64,000 bases of DNA from Beijerinckiaceae bacterium RH AL1. Its GTDB lineage: Bacteria > Pseudomonadota > Alphaproteobacteria > Rhizobiales > Beijerinckiaceae. The stretch is from positions 2,356,597 through 2,420,596 of the forward strand of contig LR590083.2 of assembly GCA_901457705.2 (NCBI GenBank), read 5' to 3'. The position numbers and the translations under genes were made by a program. The stretch's first letter is position 1; each line of letters begins with the position of its first letter. Below the pieces are notes generated by a model. That model ran no database searches. It had not been told where the DNA came from and was given only the letters and a program-made list of their open reading frames with translations. Shown here piece after piece: positions 1 to 9,261 of the stretch.

Positions 1-585
1 CCTGCGAAAAAGTGCGTCTCGCACCAACGCCACGGGCCGATCGCCAGAGCGGGCGCACGTGCCGCGATGACATCGAGCTTGTCCTCGCTCAGCGCCATCG
101 AGCAAGCGCGATAGGGCGCATGGCAGATCACCGCCTCCAGGATCGCGGTGAGGATCAGGTTGCTCCGAGAGTGTCGGCACTTCCTGACGCCAAGGCTCAG
201 ATTCGCTCTCGCGGCCGAACACTGGCGGATCGTCGCCGGTGCTCAGCGTGCTCCAGAAGAAGCAGCCCTGATTCTGCATGTGGAACGCGAGCTTCCCATC
301 CCGCACCTTCAGCTTGCGGGCGTCGTAGCGCGTTTCGTCCGGCTCGAAGAGAAAGTTCTGCCCACTCATGATCGCGCGGCGGCGCCCCCCCCAGCGATAC
401 CACCGGGCGAGCGGCATCGGCAGCGTAAGGCCGGCGAGGTCTGCGTCCGAAAATCCGTCCTCCGGCGCGATCGGTCCGTGCCAATGCTCGACGATCGCGC
501 GCAGCGCCGCGAGCCGCGCCTCGACGTCGCCCGGCCGGCGCAGCGAGTCCAGCGCGTCGTCCAGGCTTGCGAAGTCCGGCATCAT
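1..585 (-). pseudogene. SMI1/KNR4 (SUKH)-like protein, frameshifted and cut by the window edge
   Basis: Reading leftward from ATG at 585 gives MMPDFASLDDALDSL, followed by a Trp/Tyr-rich region (LARWYRW) and then the stretch F-H-M-Q-N-Q-G-C-F-F-W with D-D-P-P-V shortly after. The pattern ENQG...W...DDPPV is typical of SMI1/KNR4-type (SUKH) domains, which are often toxin immunity or general regulatory proteins. The frame breaks near 162: one extra base there restores a second open frame (NLILTAILEAVICHAPY) that runs off the window at position 1. The break could be gene decay or a sequence error. Divergent from the transporter at 720. The family call is by eye and tentative. Confidence 0.45.
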
Positions 586-719
586 CACGCGGAAACCGCC
601 GTCGCGGAGGCCCCGTTCCGCATAGCCCTGGCGCCAAGGCCGCCCTCTTGCACGCAAGCCCTTGTCTTCGCCCCGCGTTTCCCCTCTTCTACTGCGATAA
701 GAACGAGGAAACGTCCCGT

Positions 720-2030
720 ATGACTCTGGAGGATGCCGGGCCTCGCGCCGGCTCGGTCGCGCTTGCGCCTGCGACACCCCTGCCGCCGATCAGCCGCGTC
801 CGCTGGGCCCAGCTCGCCCTCGGCATCGTGTGCATGGCGATGATCGCCAACCTGCAGTACGGCTGGACGCTGTTCGTCGACCCGATCTGCAAGGCCAATC
901 ACTGGGACCGCACGAGCGTCCAGTTCGCCTTCACGATCTTCGTCGTCACCGAGACGTGGCTCGTGCCGGTGAAGTCGTGGTTCGTCGACCGGCATGGCCC
1001 CCGCCCCGTCCTGGCGCTCGGCGCGGCGCTCATCGCCGGCGCCTGGGTGCTCAACTCGATCGCCACCTCGCTCGCCGTCCTCTACATCGGCGCCGCGGTC
1101 GGCGGCTTCGGCGCGGCGGCGATCTACGGTACCTGCGTCGGCAACGCGCTGAAGTGGTTTCCCGACAAGCGAGGCCTCGCCGCGGGCGCGACGGCGGCTG
1201 GCTTCGGCGCCGGCGCCGCGCTGACCGTCGTGCCGATCAGCAACGTCATCGCCGCGAGCGGCTACCGCGAGGCCTTCCTATGGTTCGGGCTCGGCCAGGG
1301 GCTGGTGGTGCTCGTCGCAGGCTTCTTCCTGCATGCGCCAAACATCCTGCATCCGGCGAAGCAGCCGCGCCTGCGCATCCTGCAGTCGAAGCGCAACTTC
1401 AAGCCGGCGCTCATGGTGCGCAAGCCGGTGTTCTGGCTGCTCTACGCCTGCTTCGTGATGGTGGCGGCGGGCGGCCTGATGACCGCCGCGCAGATCGCGC
1501 CCATCGCCGCCGACTACGGCATCGCCAAGTCGCCGGTGGTGCTCGCCGAGCTCAGCTTCGGCGCGCTGACGCTGGCGCTCTCGCTCGACCGTATCCTCGA
1601 CGGGATCGGCCGGCCGCTGTTCGGCCTGCTTTCCGACCGCATCGGCCGCGAGAACACGATGGCGATCGCCTTCACCTTCGGCGCCTTGATGCTGCTGCTC
1701 CTCGGCACGCAGGGGCGCGACCCGCTCGTCTTCGTGCTGGCGTCGGCGCTATATTTCCTGGTGTTCGGCGAGATCTACAGCCTCTTCCCGGCGACCTGCG
1801 GCGACACGTTCGGCCCGAAGTTCGCGGCGACCAACGCAGGGCTCCTCTACACCGCCAAGGGCACGGCGGCGCTGCTGGTGCCGCTGGCGAGCCTGCTCTC
1901 CAAGGCGCACGGCTGGCAGTCGGTGTTCTATGTGGTCGTGGGGCTCAACCTCTGCGCGGCGCTGATCGCGCTGTTCGTGCTGAAGCCCGTCCGAACGCGG
2001 TTCATCGCCGACACGGCGATCATGCGGTGA
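720..2030 (+). CDS. oxlT: MFS transporter of the oxalate/formate antiporter type
   Basis: A 436-residue major facilitator with about twelve hydrophobic segments. ATG at 720 is preceded by a GAGGA ribosome site, whereas an upstream in-frame extension would run back through the neighbouring gene. The family is known to exchange oxalate for formate across the inner membrane. Two charged residues that OxlT-type carriers place inside the membrane seem to be present: Arg291 in SLDRILDGIGRPLFG and Lys380 in LLYTAKGTAALL; this correspondence is by eye. The cytoplasmic loop LSDRIGREN follows the Arg helix. Four bases separate it from the FAH-family gene, so they are probably cotranscribed. An oxalyl-CoA synthetase-like gene 3 kb away supports oxalate as substrate, though other dicarboxylates are possible. 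Confidence 0.8.
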   Translation: MTLEDAGPRAGSVALAPATPLPPISRVRWAQLALGIVCMAMIANLQYGWTLFVDPICKANHWDRTSVQFAFTIFVVTETWLVPVKSWFVDRHGPRPVLALGAALIAGAWVLNSIATSLAVLYIGAAVGGFGAAAIYGTCVGNALKWFPDKRGLAAGATAAGFGAGAALTVVPISNVIAASGYREAFLWFGLGQGLVVLVAGFFLHAPNILHPAKQPRLRILQSKRNFKPALMVRKPVFWLLYACFVMVAAGGLMTAAQIAPIAADYGIAKSPVVLAELSFGALTLALSLDRILDGIGRPLFGLLSDRIGRENTMAIAFTFGALMLLLLGTQGRDPLVFVLASALYFLVFGEIYSLFPATCGDTFGPKFAATNAGLLYTAKGTAALLVPLASLLSKAHGWQSVFYVVVGLNLCAALIALFVLKPVRTRFIADTAIMR

Positions 2031-2034
2031 CGCC

Positions 2035-2811
2035 ATGACGCTTTGGATCGGCTTCAGGCGCGGTGCGGCGCGCGAGTTCGGCCGCCTCGCGGGCGGCGAG
2101 ATCGAGGTGTGCGAGGGTGACATGTTCGCCGGCGCGACGCCGACGGGCGAGCGCGTGGCGCTCGGCGCGGTCGCGATCGACCTGCCCTGCCGCCCGTCGA
2201 AAATGATCGCGCTGTGGAACAACTTTCACGCGGCTCGGGAGAAGAACAACCTCGACCATCCCGAGGCGCCGCTGCTCTTCGTGAAGCCGCCGAACACCTA
2301 CGCGCCCTCCGGCGCCGAGATCGCCATTCCGGCCTGCGCGGGACGCGCCATCTTCGAGGCCGAGCTCGGCATCGTCATCGGCAGGGCCGCGCGCGACGTC
2401 GCCGAGGCCGACGCTCCGGCGCACATCTTCGGCTACACCTGCGTGAACGACGTCACGTCGCTGCCGATCCTCAACGCGGACGCGAGCTTCAAGCAGTGGA
2501 CGCGCTCGAAGGGGCTCGACGGCTTCGGGCCGTTCGGCCCGGTCATCGCCACCGGCCTCGACCCGGCATCGCTCGTCATCCGCGCGATCGTCGACGGGGT
2601 CGAGCGGCAGAATTTTCCTGCGGCCGACATGATGTTCTCGGCGGCCCAGCTCGTCGCGATGATCTCGCGCGGCATGACGCTCGAGCCCGGCGACATCATC
2701 TCCTGCGGCACCTCGCTCGGCGCGGGCACGATCAAGCACGGCGCCACGGTCGAGATCGCGATCGACGAGATCGGCGTGCTCACGAACCGGTTCACCCTCG
2801 AAGGCACGTGA
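2035..2811 (+). CDS. Fumarylacetoacetate hydrolase family protein
   Basis: A 258-residue FAH-fold enzyme. The family cleaves or decarboxylates 2-oxo or 1,3-dioxo acids using a bound divalent metal. The metal site is visible as FEAELGIVIG (two acidic residues two apart) with a further Asp in YTCVNDVTS, and the usual C-terminal DIISCGTSLGAG loop is present. FVKPPN near residue 83 is also typical. Only four bases separate it from the transporter, so it probably acts on a compound that transporter brings in. The length is normal for single-domain members. The exact substrate cannot be read from the sequence. Confidence 0.82.
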   Translation: MTLWIGFRRGAAREFGRLAGGEIEVCEGDMFAGATPTGERVALGAVAIDLPCRPSKMIALWNNFHAAREKNNLDHPEAPLLFVKPPNTYAPSGAEIAIPACAGRAIFEAELGIVIGRAARDVAEADAPAHIFGYTCVNDVTSLPILNADASFKQWTRSKGLDGFGPFGPVIATGLDPASLVIRAIVDGVERQNFPAADMMFSAAQLVAMISRGMTLEPGDIISCGTSLGAGTIKHGATVEIAIDEIGVLTNRFTLEGT

Positions 2812-2966
2812 CGGGCGCGACGGCGTCTCGTCCCCTTGCCATGAAACCGCTGCGAACAGGCGTCAGGCCCATGGGCACGATCGCGCGGGCGTGACGGGAC
2901 TTTCCGGCCCCTTCCGCGTTCAATGGCCAAGGTTATTCGGCCGAGCACCCCTGGGGGAGCCATTTC

Positions 2967-3590
2967 ATGCATTCATCCATCCGCGTCGCCCTGGTGACGG
3001 TAGCTCTGATGAGCTCGACGGCCCTCGCGCAGGCGAAGGTCAAGATCGACATCGACCTCGATCGGCAGACGATGCACGTCGAGGCCAACGGCAAGGACTT
3101 CAACTGGAAGGTCTCGTCCGGGAAGATGGGCTACGAGACGCCCGCCGGCACCTACAAGGTGCTGTGGATGGACAAGGACCATTTCTCCGACACCTACGAC
3201 AAGGCGCCGATGCCGAACGCGATCTTCTTCGCGCCGGGCTATGCGATCCATGGCGCCTCGAAGTCGGCCTGGGGCCATCCCGCCTCGCACGGCTGCGTCC
3301 GCCTGCCGGTCAGCCTGTCCGCCCAGCTCTTCGAGATGGTGAAGAAGCAGGGCGCCGAGATCACGCTGACCGGCGGCAGCCAGGCCAACGCCGATGTCGC
3401 CGAGAAGCTGAAGCACCGCGACGACAACGTGCCGCCGCCGGTCGACGCCCGGGCGCAGTCGCCCGACGGCTACGCGGACCCGGGCTACGCCTACGACGAC
3501 CGCGGCCGCGACGATGGCTACCAGCCCGCCCCGCGCCAGCCGGCCAGCGAGATGTCGGGCTACAGCCCCGTCTACGGGCAGGTGTACTGA
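2967..3590 (+). CDS. Periplasmic L,D-transpeptidase (YkuD domain)
   Basis: A 207-residue protein with an N-terminal signal peptide (hydrophobic VALVTVALMSSTALAQA) and a YkuD catalytic domain. The active-site signature is S-H-G-C-V-R-L with His108 and Cys110, preceded by IHGASKSAWGHP. These enzymes make 3-3 cross-links in peptidoglycan or attach proteins to it. The last 60 residues are a low-complexity Asp/Tyr/Pro/Arg-rich tail outside the catalytic fold. GGGAG lies just before the ATG. It stands alone between the FAH gene and the reductase at 3693. Confidence 0.88.
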   Translation: MHSSIRVALVTVALMSSTALAQAKVKIDIDLDRQTMHVEANGKDFNWKVSSGKMGYETPAGTYKVLWMDKDHFSDTYDKAPMPNAIFFAPGYAIHGASKSAWGHPASHGCVRLPVSLSAQLFEMVKKQGAEITLTGGSQANADVAEKLKHRDDNVPPPVDARAQSPDGYADPGYAYDDRGRDDGYQPAPRQPASEMSGYSPVYGQVY

Positions 3591-3593
3591 GGC

Positions 3594-3630
3594 CTCTCCT
3601 TCTCCTCGGGAGGGAGAAGGCACTTGCCTG
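3594..3630. repeat. Short hairpin repeat CCTTCTCC...GGGAGAAGG
   Basis: A degenerate single copy of the hairpin family found at 4706, 21267, 48232 and 50545. It lies directly after the L,D-transpeptidase stop codon, where it could act as a transcription terminator, although there is no T-run. Confidence 0.5.
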
Positions 3631-3692
3631 ATGACGGCCGCGCTGCGCTCGGCTAAAGCCAGCGCAGTCGCATACGAGCCATAAGAAAAGTC

Positions 3693-4700
3693 ATGAGCAT
3701 CGCCATCGTCGGCACGGGCGCCATCGGCGGATATCTCGCCGTCCGGCTCGCCCGCTCGGGCGTCCCCGTCACCGTGGTCGCGCGCTCGAATCGCGCCGCC
3801 ATCGCCGACAACGGCATGACGCTGATCGAGGAGGACGGAACGCAGGTGCATACGCGCGACCTGCGCGCAGTCGGCTCGATGAAGGAGGCCGGCGTCCACG
3901 ACACGGTGCTGCTCACCGTCAAGGCGCACCAGGTCGGCCCGATCGCCGAGGACCTGCGGCATCTCATCGGGCCGGACACCGCCGTCGTGACGATGCAGAA
4001 CGGCATCCCCTGGTGGTACTTTCTCGGCGCCTACGACGGCCCGCACAAGGGCGCGCATATCGAGACGGCCGACCCCGGCGGCCTCATCGCCAAGGCGCTC
4101 GACCCGGCCTGCGTCGTCGGCAGCGTCGTCTACCCCGCCGCCATTCTCACCGCGCCGAACGTCGTGGAGGTCGTTGAGGGCAACCGCTTCACGCTGGGCG
4201 AGCCGGACGGCGCCAAGAGCGAGCGCGTCGAGAAGATCGCCGCGCAGCTCGTGGCCGCGGCCTTTAAGGCGCCGGTGATCGAGGACATCCGCGCCGAGAT
4301 CTGGCTGAAGCTGTGGGGCAACGCCTCGTTCAACCCGATCTCCGCGCTGACGCATGCGACCCTCGAGGGCATCTGCCGCTTCCCGGAGACGCGGCAGCTC
4401 GCCCACGACATCATGAGCGAGATGCAGGAGGTGGCGGGAAAGCTCGGCATCACCTTCCGCGTGCCGATCGAGAAGCGCATCGCCGGGGCCGAGAAGGTCG
4501 GGCCGCACAAGACATCCATGCTGCAGGACGTCGAGGCCGGGCGCGAGATCGAGCTCGAGGCGCTCGTCGGCTCGGTGATAGAGATGGCGCGGCTGACCGG
4601 CACGCCGACGCCGCATCTCGACACGATCTACGCGCTGATGCAATTGCTCGCGCAGAGCCTGAATCAGGCCAAGGGCCGGCTGGAAATACAGAAGGCTTAA
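3693..4700 (+). CDS. Ketopantoate reductase family protein (PanE/ApbA-like)
   Basis: A 335-residue NAD(P)-dependent reductase. The N-terminal Rossmann motif is GTGAIGGYLAVRLARSG at residues 6-22, followed by the family signature VTMQNGIPWWY and, in the C-terminal helical domain, the Lys-containing EIWLKLWGNASFNPISALT. The classical enzyme reduces 2-dehydropantoate to pantoate for coenzyme A. This copy is longer than the usual 300 residues and carries the WWYF insertion seen in broader family members, so another 2-oxo acid is equally possible. It sits 180 bases before the oxalyl-CoA synthetase-like gene, separated by an inverted repeat. No other pantothenate gene is near. Confidence 0.78.
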   Translation: MSIAIVGTGAIGGYLAVRLARSGVPVTVVARSNRAAIADNGMTLIEEDGTQVHTRDLRAVGSMKEAGVHDTVLLTVKAHQVGPIAEDLRHLIGPDTAVVTMQNGIPWWYFLGAYDGPHKGAHIETADPGGLIAKALDPACVVGSVVYPAAILTAPNVVEVVEGNRFTLGEPDGAKSERVEKIAAQLVAAAFKAPVIEDIRAEIWLKLWGNASFNPISALTHATLEGICRFPETRQLAHDIMSEMQEVAGKLGITFRVPIEKRIAGAEKVGPHKTSMLQDVEAGREIELEALVGSVIEMARLTGTPTPHLDTIYALMQLLAQSLNQAKGRLEIQKA

Positions 4701-4705
4701 GTCTC

Positions 4706-4858
4706 CCTCCTTCTCCCGCTTGCGGGGGAAGGGGCCTCGACGTAGTCGAGGCGGATGAGAGGCGCTTGCGCCTCTCGCCCGACGTCGCCGCAAGCGGCAT
4801 GATCCCTCATCCGACCCGACGTTGTCGGGCCACCTTCTCCGCAAGCGGGAGAAGGGAA
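4706..4858. repeat. Intergenic palindromic repeat pair, family A
   Basis: Two copies of a hairpin unit (CTTCTCCCGCTTGCGGG and its complement, each linked to a TCGGATGA/TCATCCGA segment) face each other across a short centre. The same unit is at 21267 and 48232. The whole gap between the reductase and the ligase is made of it. It could form a large cruciform or serve as a processed mRNA spacer. Confidence 0.8.
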
Positions 4859-4883
4859 GCACCCCGCTCAAGGACCGAAGATT

Positions 4884-6413
4884 GTGGCCGACGCCAAGAC
4901 CCTTTCCGCCCTCATCGAAACCGGCGCCGACGACGCGACCGCCCTTTCCGCCCCCGGCGGCAAGCCGCTCACCTTCCGCGCGCTCCGGGCGCTCGTCGCC
5001 GGCACGATCTGCGAGCTGAACGGCAACGGCATCGGCCGCGGTGACCGCGTGGCCATCGTGCTTCCGAACGGCCCGGAGATGGCCGCCGCCTTCATCGCTA
5101 TCGCCGCCGGGACCACCTCGGCGCCGCTGAACCCCTCCTACAAGGCCGACGAGTTCGAGTTCTACTTGAAGGACTTGAACGCCAAGCTTCTGATCGTGGC
5201 CGAAGGCGCCGACTCGCCGGCGATCGGCGTCGCCGAGAAGCTCGGCGTGGCGATCGCCCGGCTGAAGCCTTTGCCCGAGGACGGCGCTGGCGCGTTCCGC
5301 CTTGCCTTCCCCGCCGGCGGCAGCAAGACCCCGGCGCAAACCGGCGCTGCCGAGCCCGACGACATCGCGCTCGTGCTGCACACCTCGGGCACGACCTCGC
5401 GGCCGAAGATCGTGCCGCTGACGCAATCCAACGTCTGCGCTTCGGCGCGCAACATCCGGAACGGGCTCGCCTTTTCGCCCGAGGACCGCGGCCTCAACAT
5501 CATGCCGCTGTTCCACATTCACGGGCTCATCGCCGGCACGCTGGCGCCGCTGTCGGCCGGCGGCCAGGTCTGCTGCACGCCGGGCTACAGCCTCTCGAAG
5601 TTCTTCGGCTGGATGCAGGAGGCGCACCCGACCTGGTACACGGCGGTGCCGACGATGCACCAGGACATCCTCGCCAAGGCCAAGGATCATCCGGAGATCG
5701 TCAAAGCCAACAAGCTGCGCTTCATCCGCTCCTCGTCCTCCTCCCTGCCGCCGCAGGTGATGAAGGAGATGGAAGAGGTGTGGGGCGCGCCGGTGCTCGA
5801 GGCCTACGGCATGACCGAGGCCGCGCACCAGATGGCCTCGAACCCGCTGCCGCCGCGCCCGCGCCGCCCCGGCTCGGTCGGCGTCGCCGCCGGCCCCGAG
5901 GTGCAGGTCGTCGACCTCGACGGCGAGCCGGTGGCGCCGGGCGAGACCGGCGAGATCGTCATCCGCGGCGACAACGTGATGAAGGGCTACGAGAACAACG
6001 AGAAGGCCAACGCCGAGGCGTTCACGAAGCAGGGTTGGTTCCGCACCGGCGACCAGGGCGTGATGGACGCGGACGGTTACCTCTCGATTACCGGCCGCCT
6101 CAAGGAGATCATCAACCGCGGCGGCGAGAAGATTTCGCCGCGCGAGATCGACGAGGTGCTCATGGACCACCCCGCCGTGCGCCAGTGCGTGACCTTCGCG
6201 ATGCCGCACGACCGGCTCGGCGAGGAGGTCGCCGCCGTCGTCGTGCTGCGCGAGGGCGCGGACGCCGACGAGACCGCGATCCGCGAGTTCGCGGGCATCC
6301 ATCTCGCGAAGTTCAAGGTGCCGGCGAAGATCCTCTTCATGGACGAGATCCCGAAGGGCGCGACCGGCAAGCTGCAGCGCATCGGGCTCGCGCAGAAGCT
6401 GGGGCTCGGCTAG
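4884..6413 (+). CDS. AMP-forming acyl-CoA ligase, oxalyl-CoA synthetase-like
   Basis: A 509-residue adenylate-forming ligase that joins a carboxylic acid to CoA through an acyl-AMP. Visible motifs: phosphate loop LHTSGTTSRPKIVPLT near residue 170, AYGMTEAAHQM, the hinge Asp in WFRTGDQG, GRLKEIINRGGEKISP, and the catalytic Lys in PKGATGKLQR. The sequence closely follows the plant/yeast AAE3/Pcs60 group (for example APLNPSYKADEFEFYL and ATWYTAVPTMHQ-like segments), whose known activity is oxalyl-CoA synthesis. Translation starts at GTG 4884 after AAGGA. With the oxalate/formate-type carrier at 720 this suggests oxalate activation; the formyl-CoA transferase and decarboxylase are not in the window. 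Confidence 0.8.
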   Translation: MADAKTLSALIETGADDATALSAPGGKPLTFRALRALVAGTICELNGNGIGRGDRVAIVLPNGPEMAAAFIAIAAGTTSAPLNPSYKADEFEFYLKDLNAKLLIVAEGADSPAIGVAEKLGVAIARLKPLPEDGAGAFRLAFPAGGSKTPAQTGAAEPDDIALVLHTSGTTSRPKIVPLTQSNVCASARNIRNGLAFSPEDRGLNIMPLFHIHGLIAGTLAPLSAGGQVCCTPGYSLSKFFGWMQEAHPTWYTAVPTMHQDILAKAKDHPEIVKANKLRFIRSSSSSLPPQVMKEMEEVWGAPVLEAYGMTEAAHQMASNPLPPRPRRPGSVGVAAGPEVQVVDLDGEPVAPGETGEIVIRGDNVMKGYENNEKANAEAFTKQGWFRTGDQGVMDADGYLSITGRLKEIINRGGEKISPREIDEVLMDHPAVRQCVTFAMPHDRLGEEVAAVVVLREGADADETAIREFAGIHLAKFKVPAKILFMDEIPKGATGKLQRIGLAQKLGLG

Positions 6414-6485
6414 CCGGCAACGCTTGCGCGTTTGGCGCCGCGCCGCACCTGCGCTACACGGCACCCACTTCACCCGGAACCCGTC

Positions 6486-6728
6486 ATGAAAGCCCGCGTC
6501 ACCGTCACCTTGAAGACCGGCATCCTCGATCCGCAGGGCAAGGCGATCGAGGGCGCGCTCAGGGCGCTCGCGGTGCCGGGCATCACGCAGGTGCGCCAGG
6601 GCAAGGTGTTCGACATCGAGGTCGCCGACGGCACCGACGCCGAGGCGGCGCTAAAGGACGCGTGCGAGAAGCTGCTCGCCAACACGATCGTCGAGAACTA
6701 CCGCGTCGAGCTCTTGCCCGCGCCATGA
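6486..6728 (+). CDS. purS: Phosphoribosylformylglycinamidine synthase subunit PurS
   Basis: An 80-residue protein of the PurS family, the small dimer that bridges PurQ and PurL in the fourth step of purine synthesis. The core is LKTGILDPQGKAIEGALR, then a short Gly-Ile-Thr-X-Val-Arg-X-Gly-Lys segment and a C-terminal Val-Glu-Asn-Tyr. ATG 6486 gives the family length; an in-frame start further upstream would add an unlikely Arg-rich leader. Its stop overlaps the purQ start (ATGA), so the two are translationally coupled. purC and purL, the usual neighbours in related genomes, are absent on both sides. Confidence 0.93.
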   Translation: MKARVTVTLKTGILDPQGKAIEGALRALAVPGITQVRQGKVFDIEVADGTDAEAALKDACEKLLANTIVENYRVELLPAP

Positions 6729-7420
6729 AGGCCGCCGTCGTCCTCTTTCCCGGCTCGAACCGCGAGGGCGATGCGGCGCGGGCGCTGCGCGCCGCCGGCA
6801 TCGACGCCAGCATCGTCTGGCACGCCGACCACGACCTCCCCGCCGGGACCGACCTCGCCGTGCTGCCGGGCGGCTTCTCCTACGGCGACTACCTGCGCTG
6901 CGGCGCCATCGCCGGCCGCTCGCCGATCATGGACGCGGTGCGTGCGCATGCGGCCCGCGGCGGCCTCGTGCTCGGCATCTGCAATGGCTTTCAGATCCTG
7001 GTAGAGAGCGGGCTCCTGCCCGGCGTGCTGATGCGCAACGCGAACCTGCGCTTCGTCTGCCGCCTGCAGCACCTCAAGGTCGAGCGCGCCGACACCGCCT
7101 TCACCTCGCGCTACAGCGCCGGCCAGGCGATCGAGGTGGCGATCGCCCACGGCGAGGGCAACTACACCGCCGACGCCGAGACGGTGGCGCGGCTCGAAGG
7201 CGACGGCCGCGTCGCCTTCCGCTACTGCGACGCCGCCGGGCACGTGAAGGACAGGGCGGGCCCGAACGGCTCGATGAACGAGATCGCCGGCATCTACTCC
7301 GAGAACCTTCGAATCCTCGGGATGATGCCGCACCCGGAAAACCTCATCGACCCGCTCGCCGGCGGCACCGACGGGCTGCCGCTGTTCCAGAGCCTGGCGG
7401 AGAGCCTCGCGACGGCGTGA
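6725..7420 (+). CDS. purQ: Phosphoribosylformylglycinamidine synthase glutaminase subunit PurQ
   Basis: A 231-residue class I glutamine amidotransferase. The nucleophile is Cys86 in GLVLGICNGFQIL, and the His/Glu pair lies in MMPHPENLIDP near the C terminus. The N-terminal FPGSNREGD and LPGGFSYGDYLRCG are diagnostic for PurQ. It hydrolyses glutamine and passes ammonia to PurL, with PurS as linker. It starts within the purS stop codon. purL must lie elsewhere in the genome. Confidence 0.96.
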   Translation: MKAAVVLFPGSNREGDAARALRAAGIDASIVWHADHDLPAGTDLAVLPGGFSYGDYLRCGAIAGRSPIMDAVRAHAARGGLVLGICNGFQILVESGLLPGVLMRNANLRFVCRLQHLKVERADTAFTSRYSAGQAIEVAIAHGEGNYTADAETVARLEGDGRVAFRYCDAAGHVKDRAGPNGSMNEIAGIYSENLRILGMMPHPENLIDPLAGGTDGLPLFQSLAESLATA

Positions 7421-7509
7421 GCCGGCGGCCATGGAAAAGCGCGGTTCGAACCCCTACCTGCTAAGCTGGAGGCCGCGGTTGACCGCCCGGCCGAGCGGAG
7501 GGGTCCGCG

Positions 7510-8439
7510 GTGCTCGATCGATCGCATGAGAACGGCTTTGCCGCCAACACGCTGGACCGCATGGCCAACCAGCGCGAGGACGCGGCCTTCGTCGACGGAC
7601 TGAAGACGCGGGAGAGCACGCGCTTCCTCGTGCTGTCGGGTGAGATCCCGGCGCTGAAGCTCGCCGACGGCACCCACGACGCCCTGTTCACCCTCGACGA
7701 GGCGAAGACCGTCGGCAAGCCGACGCACAAGGTCTTCCTCGGCTGCCATGGCGATCGCGCGCTGTTTGCGATCCTCATCGAGGCCTCGGCGCACGACAAT
7801 GCGCAGGACCGCGGCGACCTCTCCTTCATCGACCTGCGCACCATCGCGATCCAGGGGCTGGTGACGCCCGACATCGTCGGCGCGCTGTCGCAGGCCAAGA
7901 GCCTGCTCTACTGGCACAAGCACAACACGTTCTGCGCCAATTGCGGCGAGCCCACGCGCGCCTCGGTCGGCGGCTCGCGCCGCGAGTGCGATTCCTGCGG
8001 CCGGCACCACTTCCCACGGCTCGAGCCCGTCGCCATCATGCTCGTCACCAACGGCACGCACTGCCTGCTCGGCCGCCAGGAGCATTTTCCGGCCAAGATG
8101 TACTCCTGCCTCGCCGGCTTTGCCGAGGTCGGCGAGACGCTGGAGGACGCGGTGCGCCGCGAGGTGATGGAGGAAGCCGGCATCAAGGTCGGCCGCGTCG
8201 AGTACTACGCCTCGCAGCCCTGGCCCTTCCCCTCGTCGCTGATGATCGGCTGCTTCGCCGAGGCGCTGACCGAGGAGATCGTCGTCGACCACCTCGAGCT
8301 CGAGGACGCGCGCTGGGTCTCGCGCGAGGAGGTGCGGCTGATGCTGGCGAAGACCCACCCCGATGGGCTCGTCTGCCCTCCGAAGCTCGCCATCGCCAAT
8401 GCGCTGCTGCGCGAATGGGTCGACCGGGCGGAGAGATGA
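7510..8439 (+). CDS. nudC: NAD(+)/NADH diphosphatase (Nudix hydrolase)
   Basis: A 309-residue NudC-type enzyme that cleaves NAD(H) to NMN(H) and AMP and can remove NAD caps from RNA. It shows the four-Cys zinc ribbon (CANCG near residue 140, then CDSCG), the Nudix box [20 protein letters not shown], and the family-specific [11 protein letters not shown] shortly downstream that marks NADH specificity. Start is GTG at 7510 with GGAGGGG just upstream. It is followed by queC after 28 bases, possibly cotranscribed. Confidence 0.93.
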   Translation: MLDRSHENGFAANTLDRMANQREDAAFVDGLKTRESTRFLVLSGEIPALKLADGTHDALFTLDEAKTVGKPTHKVFLGCHGDRALFAILIEASAHDNAQDRGDLSFIDLRTIAIQGLVTPDIVGALSQAKSLLYWHKHNTFCANCGEPTRASVGGSRRECDSCGRHHFPRLEPVAIMLVTNGTHCLLGRQEHFPAKMYSCLAGFAEVGETLEDAVRREVMEEAGIKVGRVEYYASQPWPFPSSLMIGCFAEALTEEIVVDHLELEDARWVSREEVRLMLAKTHPDGLVCPPKLAIANALLREWVDRAER

Positions 8440-8467
8440 GCCAGGACGTCATGAGCCACGCCGTCGA

Positions 8468-9181
8468 ATGAACAACGCCGAGCACCGCGCGCTCGTCCTC
8501 TTTTCCGGCGGCCAGGATTCGACGACCTGCCTCGCCTGGGCACTGTCGCGCTTCGACGTCATCGAGACCGTCGGCTTCGACTACGGCCAGCGCCACCGCG
8601 TCGAGCTCGACCAGCGGCCGGCGCTGCGCGATGCCCTGGTCAGCATGCCGTTCGCCTGGCGCGGCACCCTCGGGCCCGACCATACGATCGACCTCTCGGC
8701 GCTCGGTGCCATCTCCGCGACCGCGATGACGCGGGATATCGCCATCGAGACCGACGCCAAGGGCCTGCCGAACACCTTCGTCCCCGGCCGCAACCTGCTG
8801 TTTCTCACCTTCGCGGCCGCGCTCGCCCATCGACGCGGGCTGAAGCACATCGTCGGCGGCATGTGCGAGACCGACTATTCCGGCTATCCCGACTGCCGCG
8901 ACGACACGCTGAAGGCGATGCAGGTCGCGCTGAACCTCGGCATGGAGAGCCGTTTCGTTATCGAGACGCCGCTGATGTGGCTCGACAAGGCGGCGACGTG
9001 GGCGCTGGCCGCGGACCTTGGCGGCACCCCTCTCGTCGACACGATCGTAGAGGCAACCCACACCTGCTATCTCGGCGAGCGCGGCACCCGGCACGACTGG
9101 GGCTACGGCTGCGGCACCTGCCCCGCCTGCGAGCTTCGCGCCGCCGGCTGGCAAAAATTCCAGGAGGTTTCGGCTAGGTAG
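8468..9181 (+). CDS. queC: 7-cyano-7-deazaguanine synthase QueC
   Basis: A 237-residue ATP-dependent enzyme converting 7-carboxy-7-deazaguanine and ammonia to preQ0, the precursor of queuosine. The PP-loop [12 protein letters not shown] is at residues 10-21 and the zinc-binding cysteines are in the C-terminal [14 protein letters not shown] segment together with the upstream THTCYLG. ATG 8468 gives the family length; a longer reading back into nudC is unlikely. queA and tgt, the later steps of the same pathway, are 40 kb away in this window; queD and queE are not seen. Confidence 0.95.
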   Translation: MNNAEHRALVLFSGGQDSTTCLAWALSRFDVIETVGFDYGQRHRVELDQRPALRDALVSMPFAWRGTLGPDHTIDLSALGAISATAMTRDIAIETDAKGLPNTFVPGRNLLFLTFAAALAHRRGLKHIVGGMCETDYSGYPDCRDDTLKAMQVALNLGMESRFVIETPLMWLDKAATWALAADLGGTPLVDTIVEATHTCYLGERGTRHDWGYGCGTCPACELRAAGWQKFQEVSAR

Positions 9182-9261
9182 CTTGTTGTATACACTATCA
9201 CGGATGTGTTAACGCCGCGGCCAACGCGAGCGACAATGTCCAATTGACGGCTCCAGCCGAC

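Noticed and set aside
197-637. Minus-strand 146-codon frame at the left edge
   Set aside because: It is a shadow of the SUKH-like frame and is dominated by Arg, Ala and Gly.
2973-6473. Very long minus-strand open frame of more than 1100 codons
   Set aside because: It is antisense to the L,D-transpeptidase, reductase and ligase genes and its translation is Arg/His/Leu-rich without any recognisable domain; a typical artefact of high GC third positions.
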